Source of the DNA: an uncultured Oscillospiraceae bacterium
Lineage (GTDB): Bacteria; Bacillota; Clostridia; Oscillospirales; Oscillospiraceae
NCBI GenBank assembly: GCA_934573855.1
Contig: CAKTMF010000005.1
Span: forward strand, 120,347 to 184,346
DNA: 64,000 bases
Direction: 5' to 3'
Both the position numbers and the translations under genes were made by a program. Positions 49,341-59,242 of the stretch are shown here, piece after piece (position 1 is the stretch's first letter; the number at the start of each line of letters is the position of its first letter). The notes beneath the pieces were generated by a model. It had not been told where the DNA came from. It worked only from the letters and a program-made list of their open reading frames with translations, and ran no database searches.

Positions 49341-50840
49341 TTATTTTGCCGTGCTGCCGTTCACGCTGCCGGCAAAGCGCAGAAACGCGGCGCGGCCGGA
49401 CTCGGTGCGCTTGAAAACGCCGGCGTCCTCAAGCACCTGCTCGAACACAGCGCCGACCTCGTTTTCGAGTATGCCGTGGATGTTCTCGGGCGTGAAGCGG
49501 TATTTCCCGCACAGCTCGTCCGCCCAGTCGGCGTGCTTTGCGATTCGCCCGTCCGCGCGGATATCGGCGCCGGAGAGTATCGCTTCGGCCAGCGTGCCAA
49601 GCTCCTCCCGGAGCCGGGCGGGCAGCACCGCGAGACCCATGACCTCGATGAGGCCGATGTTTTCCTTTTTTATATGGTGGAGCTTCGCGTGCGGATGGAA
49701 CACGCCGAGAGGATGTTCGGCCGTGGTGATGTTGTTGCGAAGCACAAGGTCAAGCTCAAAGCTCCCGCCGCGCGCCCTCGCGATGGGGGTGACGGTGTTG
49801 TGCGGCTCGCCGCCGGTCTCGGCGAAGATGAACGCCTGCGCGTCGGTGTAGCCGCGCCACGCGTCGAGTATCCTGCCGGCAAGATCGACGAGACGCTCCC
49901 TTGACGGGGAGGCGAGACGTATGACCGACAGCGGCCAGCGCACTATGCCCGCGCGCACATCCTCAAAGCCCTCAAAGCTCAGCTCCGTCTCTATCTCCGC
50001 CTTCGCCATCGGGAACTCGTAGCAGCCGCCCTGAAAATGGTCGTGGCTGAGGATGGAGCCGCCCACGATGGGGAGGTCGGCGTTGGAGCCGACGAAATAG
50101 TGCGGGAACTGCGACACGAAGTCCAGCAGCCGCGAGAAGGCCGCGCGGCCGATCCTCATGGGGGTGTGGACGCCGTTGAAGACTATGCAGTGTTCGTTGT
50201 AGTAGACATAGGGCGAATACTGGAGGAACCAGCTGCCGCCGCAGAGCATCACGGGGATGACGCGGTGGTTCTGCCGCGCGGGGTGATCCACGCGTCCGGC
50301 GTAGCCCTCGTTCTCGGCGCAGAGCTGGCAGAGCGGGTAGCCGGTCTGGGGCGCGAGCTTCGCCGCGGCGATGGCGCGCGGGTCCTTTTCGGGCTTGGAG
50401 AGGTTGACGGTGATGTCAAGCTCGCCGTATTTCCCGGCGTATTTCCAGCGGAGGTCCCTTGCGATACGGTCGCGGCGGATGTAGTTGGTGTCCTGGGAAA
50501 AGGCGTAATACCAGCCGGTCGCGGCCTCGGGGCTTTCGGCGTAAAGCTCCGCGAAGCGCCGCCGCACCTCGTGCGGGAAGGGCGTGAGCGCGCCCATGAG
50601 CTTTGTGTCGAACAGGTCGCGCGCGGTGATGCCGCCGTCGATAACGCCGCGCCTGACCGCATCGTCGGTGAGCGCCGAGAGTATCTCCGCGAGCGTCAGC
50701 CCCTCGGCCGTACCCTCGCCCCCGGCCGCGTCAAGCTCCAGCGCGGCGAGCAGCGCGTTATAGGCGTATATCTCGTCTCCCGGCCCGATGAGGCCGCGGG
50801 AGAGCGCGTATCCAACAAGAGCGTCAATGTATTTCTTCAT
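49341..50840 (-). CDS. galT: UDP-glucose-hexose-1-phosphate uridylyltransferase (class II GalT)
   Basis: 499 residues from ATG 50840 (GGAGGCTTCGG upstream); an upstream extension to 50909 overlaps the promoter. It is the Firmicutes-type GalT, longer than the E. coli enzyme: TPFPHEVRRRFAELY, GYPLCQLCAENEGY, the SHDHFQGGCYEFPM segment and GVFHPHAKLHHIKKENIGLIEVMG. It exchanges UMP between UDP-glucose and galactose-1-phosphate in the Leloir pathway; galU at 8.3 kb makes the UDP-glucose. galK and galE are not adjacent. Confidence 0.93.
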   Translation of the reverse strand: MKKYIDALVGYALSRGLIGPGDEIYAYNALLAALELDAAGGEGTAEGLTLAEILSALTDDAVRRGVIDGGITARDLFDTKLMGALTPFPHEVRRRFAELYAESPEAATGWYYAFSQDTNYIRRDRIARDLRWKYAGKYGELDITVNLSKPEKDPRAIAAAKLAPQTGYPLCQLCAENEGYAGRVDHPARQNHRVIPVMLCGGSWFLQYSPYVYYNEHCIVFNGVHTPMRIGRAAFSRLLDFVSQFPHYFVGSNADLPIVGGSILSHDHFQGGCYEFPMAKAEIETELSFEGFEDVRAGIVRWPLSVIRLASPSRERLVDLAGRILDAWRGYTDAQAFIFAETGGEPHNTVTPIARARGGSFELDLVLRNNITTAEHPLGVFHPHAKLHHIKKENIGLIEVMGLAVLPARLREELGTLAEAILSGADIRADGRIAKHADWADELCGKYRFTPENIHGILENEVGAVFEQVLEDAGVFKRTESGRAAFLRFAGSVNGSTAK

Positions 50841-50870
50841 CCGAAGCCTCCGGGCGGTCGTTTTTATGCT

Positions 50871-50899
50871 ATGATACCTCTCGCGCCCTGCCGCGTCAA
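50871..50899 (-). promoter_or_regulatory. Promoter for galT
   Basis: Minus strand TTGACG, a 17-bp spacer and TATCAT, 31 bases upstream of the start. Confidence 0.7.
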
Positions 50900-51014
50900 G
50901 GCTTTTCATCCCGGCGAGGAAAACGCGGAAAGGGACTTGGCGCTAAGAATTTGTTAAGACGTATGCATAGCCTGTAAAGAAAACGTAAAGAGAAAAAGGA
51001 AAGGAGAACACCAC

Positions 51015-51290
51015 ATGGCACTGTTCGGCAAAAAGGAGCCTAAGGAAAAGATCATCCCCTCCGACATCAAGGTCCTCTCCGTGAACGCGGGCGACTGCGA
51101 AAAGTGTGTTCAGGCACTGAACGAGGCGCTGGGCGAGCTGGGACTGGTCATCGTACCCGAGACCGTCACCGACATCAACGAGATCAAGAAGATCGGCACG
51201 CAGAAAATGCCCATGATCGCCTTTGACGGCAGGATCGTTCTCTCCGGCAGCATCCCAAGGGCAAAGGACGTCAAAAAGCTCCTCGGCTGA
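51015..51290 (+). CDS. Small thioredoxin-fold protein with CxxC
   Basis: 91 residues. After a Lys-rich start (MALFGKKEPKEK) the strand IKVLSVNAGDCEKCVQALNEALGEL places CEKC (Cys33, Cys36) at the thioredoxin active-site position, and the cis-proline loop KMPMIAFDGRIVLSG follows. This fits the short thioredoxin/glutaredoxin-like proteins of the MTH895/TM0996 type. It may be a disulfide carrier or metal-binding protein. It is monocistronic with its own terminator. Confidence 0.8.
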   Translation: MALFGKKEPKEKIIPSDIKVLSVNAGDCEKCVQALNEALGELGLVIVPETVTDINEIKKIGTQKMPMIAFDGRIVLSGSIPRAKDVKKLLG

Positions 51291-51325
51291 GGCCGCAAAA
51301 TGCACCGTTAACGCTCACACCGTAT

Positions 51326-51354
51326 AAAAAAGCAGCTGAGAGGCTGCTTTTTTT
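51326..51354 (+). terminator. Terminator
   Basis: AGCAGC pairs with GCTGCT around TGAGAG, flanked by A- and T-runs (TTTTTTT). Confidence 0.85.
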
Positions 51355-51355
51355 A

Positions 51356-51384
51356 TTGCCTTCCGGGTGAGGAAAGGGTATAAT
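51356..51384 (+). promoter_or_regulatory. Promoter for the alpha/beta hydrolase gene
   Basis: TTGCCT, a 17-bp spacer and TATAAT, 34 bases before the start at 51419, directly after the preceding terminator. Confidence 0.65.
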
Positions 51385-51418
51385 TCTTCATCATAATAAA
51401 TCAAACGGAGGGACGAAT

Positions 51419-52396
51419 ATGACAGAGATAAAGACCAAGATCGAGCTGGGCGGCTTTCCCCAGAAGATACATATAAAGACCATGGACGAGAGCCTGCCGG
51501 TGCTGCTTTTTCTCCACGGCGGGCCGGGTGTGTGCAACCGCCATACCATTTTCGCCGACCACAGCGACCTGATGGACACCTTCACCGTGGCCACATGGGA
51601 TCAGCGCGGCAGCGGCGGCTCGTATAAGGGCGTGGACGTCTCGACGCTCACGGTGGACAGACTCGTCGAGGACGCGAACGAGCTGGTGCTGTGGCTGTGC
51701 GAGCGCTTCAAAAAGGACAAGATATTCGTCATCGGCGGCAGCTGGGGCAGCGAGCTGGGTACCTATCTTTCAAAGCGCCACCCGGAGCATATCGCGGCGT
51801 TCGTGGGCTTCGGCCAGGTGGTGGACGGCGCGAAGAACGAGCAGCTCAGCTGGGAATTCTGCATGGAAGAGGCCGAAAGGGCCGGCGACAGCAAGTCCAT
51901 CGAGATACTGAAAAAATGCGGCCCTCCCGTGATGGGCGTGTACAAGGGCGGGAACTACGCCGGCATGATGATGGAGCGCAACGTGATGATGAAGTACGGC
52001 GGCTACTCCCCCAGCGAGAAGAAGCGCGGCTACGCCTCCTCCACCGTCGTCCCCATGCTCCGCTCCGGGGAATACAGCCTCTCCGATCTGTGGGGGCTTA
52101 TAAAGGGACACCGCCTCGTGCTGGACGTCATGTGGCCGGAGGTCGGACGCACCGACTTCAACCGCGACTGCACGGAGTTTGAGATACCCATCTATATTTT
52201 CGACGGCGTGCTTGACCGCAATACGCCCTCTGCGCTGGTGCAGGGCTGGTACGACAGCATAAAGGCGCCGGACAAGTGCCTCGTATGGTTTGAAAATTCC
52301 GGACACAACCCCATGGGTGACGAGGGCGAGCGCTTCAAGAAGCTCCTGCGCGAGAAGCTCACCGCGGTGAAGGAGTGCGAGAGCTGCGTTATTTGA
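51419..52396 (+). CDS. Alpha/beta hydrolase (proline iminopeptidase-like)
   Basis: 325 residues. The oxyanion-hole motif LLFLHGGPG and WDQRGSGGS, followed by the nucleophile elbow GGSWGSELG, are as in proline iminopeptidases. A late Asp (YIFDGVLDRNTP) and His (FENSGHNPMGD) complete a plausible triad. The cap region (about residues 140-240) contains many Met and Lys residues. Actual substrate unknown; peptidase or esterase activity are both possible. Confidence 0.85.
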   Translation: MTEIKTKIELGGFPQKIHIKTMDESLPVLLFLHGGPGVCNRHTIFADHSDLMDTFTVATWDQRGSGGSYKGVDVSTLTVDRLVEDANELVLWLCERFKKDKIFVIGGSWGSELGTYLSKRHPEHIAAFVGFGQVVDGAKNEQLSWEFCMEEAERAGDSKSIEILKKCGPPVMGVYKGGNYAGMMMERNVMMKYGGYSPSEKKRGYASSTVVPMLRSGEYSLSDLWGLIKGHRLVLDVMWPEVGRTDFNRDCTEFEIPIYIFDGVLDRNTPSALVQGWYDSIKAPDKCLVWFENSGHNPMGDEGERFKKLLREKLTAVKECESCVI

Positions 52397-52462
52397 TACG
52401 GCGTATAACGGCACGGAGCGACGGGGCATGAAATGCGCCCGAGGCTCCCTGCCGGAGAAAAT

Positions 52463-52500
52463 AAAAACCGGCTTCCTCTTCAAGGGGGAAGCCGGTTTTT
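52463..52500. terminator. Bidirectional terminator
   Basis: AAAAACCGGCTTCC pairs with GGAAGCCGGTTTTT around TCTTCAAGGG; between convergent genes. Confidence 0.9.
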
Positions 52501-53897
52501 CATGCGCCGCACTTTTGCGGTACGGGTGCGTTTTCGGTCTGCATTTTCTCATTGACGAGCTTTGTGGTGCTGATGTCGATGGGGACGGCGATGGCGGTGG
52601 TGAGTATATCAGCCGCGGCCTGAAGCGAGGCTATGCCCCACACGCCGAAGCACCGGCTCATCACCGGCAGTATGGGATAGAAGCATATGCCCTGACGGGA
52701 AAGCCCCATGAGCGTCGCGTTGAACGCCCTGCCGATACCGGAGGAGAGCATATTCACAATAATGGCGTAGCCGTGGAGCGGCATGGCGAGACACTGCATC
52801 CTCAGCGAGAAAACACCGATACGCACCAGCTCCTCGTCCTCCTCGGTGAAGCACAGCAGGAGCGGCCTTGCGAAGACGGCGACGAGCGCCGCGAACACCG
52901 TTATGCCGACGACGCAGGCGAGCTTTGAGAAGCGGAACGCCTCCTTCACCCTGTCAAAGCGCCTCGCACCCCACGAATAGCCCGCCACGGGCAGAAAGCC
53001 CTGACCAAAGCCGAGACAGGCGCTGGTCATGAACATGGTGACGCGGTTCGCGACGCTTATGGCGGCAAGCGCCGATTCGCTGTAGCCCACGGCGATACGG
53101 TTCAGCAGTATCGCGGCGAGCGTTGCGAGACCGTTGCGGAAAAAGCTGGAGCTGCCCATGGAGCAGACGCCCCACGCGTCCTCTCGGGTGGGTCGAAAGC
53201 GTGAGAGCTTTATCTTCAGCAGAGTCTTTCCGCGGAAGTAGGGCGTCATGAGGATGACCCACGAGATGAGCTTTGAGATCGCCGTCGCGGCGGACGCACC
53301 CGCCACGCCCCAGTCAAGGACAAAAATGAAGATGGGGTCGAGAGCGACGTTTATAACCGCGCCGGATACCATGCCTATCATGGAAAAAACGGCGCTGCCC
53401 TCGGCGCGGAGGCTCTGGTTCAAAACGAAATTCATCGCCATGAACGGAGCCGCCAGCAGCACATAGCGGCAGTAATCCTGCGAATAGGGCATTATGGCGT
53501 CGTTCGCGCCGAGGAGCCGCAGGAGCGGCTCCTGATACACCGTGCCGAATATCAGCACCAGCACGCCCAGCAGCATGGCGACGAAATAGCTGGTGGAGAG
53601 GACGTTCGTCGCATGCTCGTCCTCCTTCGCGCCGAGGAGCCTTGCCGTGACGCTGGCGGTGCCGACGGCGAGAAGAGAGCCGGCCATCATTATTATATTG
53701 TCTATCGCGCCGTTGACGCCAACCGCGCCGGTGGCGTAGGTGCCGAGCCTGCTGACGAAGAGCGTGTCGGCCAGATTATAGGCGCTCGTGACCATCATGC
53801 CCGCGATACAGGGCAGGGCCATGCAGGTGACAAGGCGCGGTATGGGAGTGGTGAGCATGAATTCATGCTTTGCCTGCGGGTCGGTAAATCGGGGCAT
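52500..53897 (-). CDS. MATE family efflux transporter
   Basis: 465 residues with twelve predicted helices in two homologous halves. Family motifs include LPCIAGMMVTSAYNLADTLFVSRLG, NQSLRAEGSAVFSMIGM with NVALDPIFIF, and GFLPVAGYSWGARRFDRVKEA in the second half. It expels cationic compounds using Na+ or H+ gradients; substrate unknown. It lies 18 bp after the DUF1846 gene on the same strand, so cotranscription is likely. Confidence 0.92.
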   Translation of the reverse strand: MPRFTDPQAKHEFMLTTPIPRLVTCMALPCIAGMMVTSAYNLADTLFVSRLGTYATGAVGVNGAIDNIIMMAGSLLAVGTASVTARLLGAKEDEHATNVLSTSYFVAMLLGVLVLIFGTVYQEPLLRLLGANDAIMPYSQDYCRYVLLAAPFMAMNFVLNQSLRAEGSAVFSMIGMVSGAVINVALDPIFIFVLDWGVAGASAATAISKLISWVILMTPYFRGKTLLKIKLSRFRPTREDAWGVCSMGSSSFFRNGLATLAAILLNRIAVGYSESALAAISVANRVTMFMTSACLGFGQGFLPVAGYSWGARRFDRVKEAFRFSKLACVVGITVFAALVAVFARPLLLCFTEEDEELVRIGVFSLRMQCLAMPLHGYAIIVNMLSSGIGRAFNATLMGLSRQGICFYPILPVMSRCFGVWGIASLQAAADILTTAIAVPIDISTTKLVNEKMQTENAPVPQKCGA

Positions 53898-53915
53898 GAG
53901 GCACCTCGGAAAGGA

Positions 53916-55400
53916 TCATTTATGGAAAAGCTTCTTGGCCTGATATCTCGGCTCAAAGGAGATGTTGACGCCGAGCTTTCTGTATACGTCCTCGTCCACA
54001 TGCGAGAGGATGACGGAGGAGTGCGCCTCGCAGCCCTTGAGCTTGTCGAGCTGGTCGATGGCGTAGCCCGCGATGGGGTTCGTCACGGCGCAGATGGACA
54101 GGGCGATGAGCAGCTCGTCGGTGTGCAGACGGGGGTTGTGGTTGCCCATATGCTCCACCTTTAGGTGCTGTATGGGTTCGATAATGCTCGGCGGGATGAG
54201 GAGCATGCTCTTTTTTATCCCGGCGAGTGCCTTGACCGCGTTCAAGAGGCACGCGGAGGCGGCGCCCAGCAGGTCGGAGTTCTTGCCGGTGATGATGGTG
54301 CCGTCGGGCAGCTCGAGCGCGACGGCGGGGCCGCCCGTCTCCTCGGCGCGCCTGAGCGCCGCGCCCACGACGGGACGGTCGGCCGCGCTGAGGTCGAGCC
54401 TGTTCATGATGAGCTCTATCCTGCGCACCTCGCCGGGGTCGGACAGACCCTGACGCACGGAACAGGAGGCGGCGTAGTAGCGGCGGATTATCTCCTGACG
54501 GGAGGCCTCGCAGCAGGCCTCGTCGTCGGTAATGCAGCTGCCGGCCATGTTGACGCCCATGTCGGTGGGGCTTTTATAGGGGCTTTGGCCGTATATGCGC
54601 TTGAACATGGCGTCAAGCACGGGGAATATCTCCACGTCGCGGTTGTAGTTCACGGTGGTGACGCCGTAGGCCTCGAGGTGGAAGGGGTCTATCATGTTCA
54701 CGTCGTCAAGGTCCGCAGTGGCGGCCTCGTAGGCGAGGTTCACCGGGTGCTTGAGCGGGAGGTTCCAGACGGGGAAGGTCTCGAATTTCGCGTAGCCCGC
54801 GCTTATGCCGCGCTTATGCTCGTGGTAGAGCTGGCTGAGGCAGGTGGCCATTTTGCCGCTGCCGGGGCCGGGGGCGGTGACGACGACGAGACTGCGCTCG
54901 GTCTCTATATAATCGTTGCGGCCGAAGCCCTCGTCGGAGACGATGAGGGGGACGTTGGAGGGATACTCGGGGATGATATAGTGCTTGTACACTCTGATAC
55001 CCAGCGTTTCCAGCCGTTTTTTGAACTGGTCGGCGATGGGCTGCTCGCGGTAGTGGGTGATGACGACGCTGCCGATGTAAAGGCCGATCCCGCGGAAGGC
55101 GTCGATGAGGCGGAGCGTGTCGTCCTCGTAGGTTATGCCGAGGTCGCCCCGGCGCTTGCTGCGCTCTATATCGTCGGCGGAGATGGCGATGACGATCTCC
55201 GCCATGTCCTTCATCTCCATAAGCATGCGTATCTTGCTGTCCGGCTCAAAGCCCGGCAGGACGCGCGAGGCGTGGTTGTCGTCAAAGAGCTTGCCGCCGA
55301 ACTCCAGATACAGCTTGCCGCCGAACTGGCTTATCCTGTCGCGTATCTTCTGCGACTGGAGCTTGAGGTACTTTTCGTTATCAAAACCTATCCTTCTCAT
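53916..55400 (-). CDS. DUF1846 domain-containing protein
   Basis: 494 residues, nearly full DUF1846 length. Characteristic segments: GFDNEKYLKLQSQKIRDRI at the start, GGKLFDDNHASRVLPGFEPDSK, the P-loop-like VVTAPGPGSGKMATCLSQLYH near residue 175, and HMGNHNPRLHTDELLIAL. Structures of relatives show a nucleotide-binding-like fold, but no reaction is established as far as I know. It is upstream of and probably cotranscribed with the MATE gene, and divergent from secA. Confidence 0.92.
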   Translation of the reverse strand: MRRIGFDNEKYLKLQSQKIRDRISQFGGKLYLEFGGKLFDDNHASRVLPGFEPDSKIRMLMEMKDMAEIVIAISADDIERSKRRGDLGITYEDDTLRLIDAFRGIGLYIGSVVITHYREQPIADQFKKRLETLGIRVYKHYIIPEYPSNVPLIVSDEGFGRNDYIETERSLVVVTAPGPGSGKMATCLSQLYHEHKRGISAGYAKFETFPVWNLPLKHPVNLAYEAATADLDDVNMIDPFHLEAYGVTTVNYNRDVEIFPVLDAMFKRIYGQSPYKSPTDMGVNMAGSCITDDEACCEASRQEIIRRYYAASCSVRQGLSDPGEVRRIELIMNRLDLSAADRPVVGAALRRAEETGGPAVALELPDGTIITGKNSDLLGAASACLLNAVKALAGIKKSMLLIPPSIIEPIQHLKVEHMGNHNPRLHTDELLIALSICAVTNPIAGYAIDQLDKLKGCEAHSSVILSHVDEDVYRKLGVNISFEPRYQAKKLFHK

Positions 55401-55602
55401 TTTGTTCTCCCCTGTATGGATTTATACGCCGCCGTAATTCAACATTTTTCAATACTATCACAACTCCCACAAATCGACAAGAACCGGCAGAAGAAAAAAT
55501 TTGCCCGCCGTTCCGCCGGTTTATTGTCAGAATATACTTTTTTTGTTCACAATCTTATGCTATACTCTACACTGTATAAGTGTGAACAGAAAGGCAGTAA
55601 CA

Positions 55603-58383
55603 ATGGGACTTCTTACCAAGATATTCGGAAGCTACAACGACAGGGAGCTTAAAAGGATATACCCCATCGCCGACGCGGTGGAAAAGCTGAGCGACAGCTG
55701 CGCCGCCATGAGCGACGAGGAGCTGCGCGCAAAGACCGACGAATTCAAGGGGCGCCTCGGCAGCGGCGAGACGCTCGACGACCTGCTGCCGGAGGCGTTC
55801 GCCGTGGTGCGCGAGGCCGCGTGGCGCGTGCTGGGCATGAAGCCCTTCCACGTCCAGCTCATCGGCGGCATAGTCCTCCATCAGGGGCGCATTGCCGAGA
55901 TGAAGACCGGCGAGGGCAAGACCCTCGTGGCCATACTCCCGGCCTACCTCAACGCCCTGACCGGCGCGGGCGTGCATATCGTCACCGTCAACGACTACCT
56001 CGCCCGCCGCGACAGCGAGTGGATGGGCAAGGTCTACCGCTTCCTCGGGCTGTCCGTCGGACTTATCGTCCACAGCCTGACGAACGCGGAGCGCCGCGCC
56101 GCATATAACTGCGACATCACCTACGGCACAAATAACGAGATGGGCTTTGACTATCTGCGCGACAACATGGCGCTCTACAAGGACGACATGGTGCAGAGAG
56201 GCCACGCCTTCGCCATCGTCGACGAGGTGGACTCCATCCTCATCGACGAGGCGAGGACCCCCCTCATCATCTCCGGCCAGGGCGACGAGAGCACCGACCT
56301 CTACCGTCAGGCCGACGACTTCGTCTCCCGCCTCAAAAAGCAGGTCTACACCACCGTGGACGACAAGGAGGAGGAGAACGAGGAGCTTGACGCGGACTAT
56401 ATCGTGGACGAGAAGGCCCGCACCGCGACCCTCACCGCCCGCGGCGTCGCCAAGGCGGAGCGCGCCTTCAACATCGAAAACCTTGCCGACATCGAGAACG
56501 CCACGCTCAACCACCACATCAACCAGGCGCTCAAGGCCCACGGCACAATGCGGCGCGACATCGACTATATCGTCAAGGACGGCGAGATCATCATCGTCGA
56601 CGAGTTTACCGGCCGCCTCATGGTCGGCCGGCGCTACAGCGAGGGCCTCCATCAGGCCATCGAGGCCAAGGAGCATGTCGACGTCCAGAAGGAGAACCGC
56701 ACCCTCGCCACCATCACGTTCCAGAACTATTTCCGCCTTTACGGCAAGCTCTCCGGCATGACCGGCACCGCCGCCACCGAGGCGGAGGAATTCAGCACCA
56801 TATACCGGCTGGATATCATCGAGATACCCACCAACAAGCCCGTCATCCGTATCGACCACCCAGACGTGGTGTTCAAGAACGACACCGGCAAGAACCGCGC
56901 CATCATCGAGCAGATCGTCGAGTGCCATGAAAAGGGCCAGCCCGTGCTGGTCGGCACCGTCTCCATCGAGAAGAGCGAGTATATCTCCTCCCTCCTCAAG
57001 CGCCGGGGCGTGCCGCACACGGTGCTGAACGCGAAGTATCACGAGAAAGAGGCCGAGATCGTGGCTCAGGCCGGCAAGCTCGGCGCCGTCACCATCGCGA
57101 CCAATATGGCCGGCCGCGGCACCGACATCATGCTCGGCGGCAACGCGGAGTATATGGCAAAGACCGACCTGCGCAAGGCCGGCTTTGACGACGCGGTCAT
57201 CGCCGAGGCCACCGGCTTTGCCGACACCGACGACGAGGATATCCTCAAGGCGAGAAAGCTCTACGCCGAAAAGCTCGAGGAGCATAAAAAGGTCACCAAC
57301 GCCGAGGCCGAGAAGGTCAGGGCCGCGGGCGGACTCTTCATCCTCGGCACGGAGCGCCACGAGTCCCGCCGTATCGACAACCAGCTGCGCGGCCGCTCCG
57401 GCCGTCAGGGCGACCCGGGCGAGAGCCGCTTCTATCTCGCCATGACGGACGACACCATGCGCCTCTTCGGCGGGGAGAGGTACCGCCGTCTGATGGAGGG
57501 CATGATGGAGAACTTCGACGAGAACGAGCCTGTCATGGACTTCAAGATGATGTCCGGCGTGATCGAGCAGGCGCAGAAGAACGTCGAAAGCACCAACTTC
57601 AGGATAAGAAAGAACGTCCTCGAATACGACGACGTCATGAACAAGCAGCGCGAGATCATCTACGGCGAGCGCCGCAAGGTCCTCGACGGCGTCGACCTCC
57701 GCGAGCAGATAATGAGCATGCTGCACCAGTTCATCACCACCACCGTAACGGACGGACTGGGCGGCGGCACGGCCGAGGACCAGCAGCAGCTCGACGAGGC
57801 GCTGCAGCCCTTTGAAAAGCTCTTCATGCCGAGAGGCTTCTTCCGTATCGAGAGCTTCGGCGGAGCCGTCAAGTGCGACAGGCTCATCGAGGCCGTCACG
57901 GAGCTTGCCGAAAAGGTCTATGCCGAGCGGGAGAAGGCCTTCGGCCCCGGCCCCAACGGCAGCCCCATGATGCGCGAGCTCGAGCGGGTCATCATGCTCA
58001 GGGTCGTCGACGAATACTGGATGGAACATATCGACGCCATGGCCGACCTCAAGCAGGGCATCGGCCTGCGCGGCTACGCTTCGCAGAACCCCGTGGACGC
58101 CTACAAGCAGGAGGGCTTCGAGATGTTCGAGGCCATGGTCAACGGTATCCGCGAGGAGACCGTGCGCCGCCTCTTCACCGTGCGCGTGCGCGCCCAGCAG
58201 CCCATACAGCGCCGGGCCGTGGCGAAGAACGCCTCGGCGAACGTCGGCGGCGAGCCGGTGAAGAAAAAGCCGGTGAAAAAGGTCCCCAAGCCCGGCCGCA
58301 ACGACCCCTGCCCCTGCGGGAAAATGAAGGCAGACGGCAGCCGGAGACTCAAATACAAAGAGTGCTGCGGCAGAAACGAATGA
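55603..58383 (+). CDS. secA: Preprotein translocase ATPase SecA
   Basis: 926 residues from ATG 55603 (MGLLTKIFGSYNDRELKRI); the extended frame to 55501 has no RBS or family match. Motor motifs: Walker A MKTGEGKTLVAILPAYLNAL, VDEVDSILIDEARTPLIISG, the second motor domain FITIATNMAGRGTDIMLGGN region and GRSGRQGDPG. The C-terminal zinc SEC-C motif CPCGKMKADG...ECCG is complete. It drives Sec-dependent export with SecYEG. A single housekeeping SecA appears likely; no accessory secretion genes are adjacent. Confidence 0.97.
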   Translation: MGLLTKIFGSYNDRELKRIYPIADAVEKLSDSCAAMSDEELRAKTDEFKGRLGSGETLDDLLPEAFAVVREAAWRVLGMKPFHVQLIGGIVLHQGRIAEMKTGEGKTLVAILPAYLNALTGAGVHIVTVNDYLARRDSEWMGKVYRFLGLSVGLIVHSLTNAERRAAYNCDITYGTNNEMGFDYLRDNMALYKDDMVQRGHAFAIVDEVDSILIDEARTPLIISGQGDESTDLYRQADDFVSRLKKQVYTTVDDKEEENEELDADYIVDEKARTATLTARGVAKAERAFNIENLADIENATLNHHINQALKAHGTMRRDIDYIVKDGEIIIVDEFTGRLMVGRRYSEGLHQAIEAKEHVDVQKENRTLATITFQNYFRLYGKLSGMTGTAATEAEEFSTIYRLDIIEIPTNKPVIRIDHPDVVFKNDTGKNRAIIEQIVECHEKGQPVLVGTVSIEKSEYISSLLKRRGVPHTVLNAKYHEKEAEIVAQAGKLGAVTIATNMAGRGTDIMLGGNAEYMAKTDLRKAGFDDAVIAEATGFADTDDEDILKARKLYAEKLEEHKKVTNAEAEKVRAAGGLFILGTERHESRRIDNQLRGRSGRQGDPGESRFYLAMTDDTMRLFGGERYRRLMEGMMENFDENEPVMDFKMMSGVIEQAQKNVESTNFRIRKNVLEYDDVMNKQREIIYGERRKVLDGVDLREQIMSMLHQFITTTVTDGLGGGTAEDQQQLDEALQPFEKLFMPRGFFRIESFGGAVKCDRLIEAVTELAEKVYAEREKAFGPGPNGSPMMRELERVIMLRVVDEYWMEHIDAMADLKQGIGLRGYASQNPVDAYKQEGFEMFEAMVNGIREETVRRLFTVRVRAQQPIQRRAVAKNASANVGGEPVKKKPVKKVPKPGRNDPCPCGKMKADGSRRLKYKECCGRNE

Positions 58384-58440
58384 CGATCGCGCGGCGGCGC
58401 GGCGGGAGACCGTCCGCCTCCGCCGGATAAGGGTACATAT

Positions 58441-59232
58441 ATGTTCACAGAAAAAAACGAAAACGGACTCATTTACATGACCTCGGACAGGATCGGCACG
58501 CGCCACGCCTTTACCACCCGGTACGGCGGAGTGAGCGTGGGAGAGTTTTATTCCCTGAACCTCGGCTCCAACCGGGGCGACGACCCGGAGGCCGTGCGCG
58601 AGAATTACCGCCGCGTCTGCGCCCTGATGGGCGCGGGGATAGACGAGTGCGCCGTGACAAAGCAGGTACACGGGAACGCCGTGCGAATAGTCACCATGGC
58701 CGACCGGCACGTCTGCATGTCCCCCGTTCCCTATGAGGCGGACGGGATCGTCACGAACGTCCGCGGCCTGCCCATAATGTGCTTTGTGGCGGACTGCGTG
58801 CCGGCGCTACTGTGGGACGGCGAAAACGGCGTCATTGCGGCGGTACACTGCGGCTGGCGCAGCTCGGCGCTGGACATTCTGGGCGAGACGGTGGAGAAAA
58901 TGCGCTCGCTCGGCGCGAGGCCGGAGAGCATACACGCCGCCATGGGCGCCGCCATCGGGCGCTGCTGCTTCGAGACGGACGACGACGTGCCGCAGGCGAT
59001 AGAGAAATACCTCGGCGGCTGCGCAGTCGGACTCTTCGACAGGAGACCGGACGGAAAGACCATGGTCGACCTCCGCGCCGCCAACGCCCGCCGGCTCGTA
59101 CAGCTGGGACTTGACGCGGGGAACATCGACATTTCCGCCGAATGCACCGTGTGCAGCCATGATAAGTACTGGTCGCACAGATACACAAAGGGCCGCCGCG
59201 GCAGTCAGGCTGCGGCGATCGTCCTCGAGTAA
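58441..59232 (+). CDS. pgeF: Purine nucleoside phosphorylase-like protein PgeF (YlmD/LACC1 family)
   Basis: 263 residues of the multicopper-polyphenol-oxidase/LACC1 family, which includes adenosine/inosine phosphorylases and the peptidoglycan-editing factor PgeF. Conserved metal ligands appear in CFVADCVPALLWD and AVHCGWRSSALDIL, plus KQVHGNAVRIV near residue 78 and AIGRCCFETDDDV. In E. coli PgeF removes misincorporated L-Ser from muropeptides; which activity applies here is unknown. It is followed by a binding-protein gene after 10 bp. Confidence 0.9.
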   Translation: MFTEKNENGLIYMTSDRIGTRHAFTTRYGGVSVGEFYSLNLGSNRGDDPEAVRENYRRVCALMGAGIDECAVTKQVHGNAVRIVTMADRHVCMSPVPYEADGIVTNVRGLPIMCFVADCVPALLWDGENGVIAAVHCGWRSSALDILGETVEKMRSLGARPESIHAAMGAAIGRCCFETDDDVPQAIEKYLGGCAVGLFDRRPDGKTMVDLRAANARRLVQLGLDAGNIDISAECTVCSHDKYWSHRYTKGRRGSQAAAIVLE

Positions 59233-59242
59233 AGGAGACGGC

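Noticed and set aside
55567..58710. A very long open frame on the minus strand opposite secA (over 1000 codons)
   Set aside because: It is antisense to a clear secA and arises from GC-rich codon bias; its translation has no family-like features.
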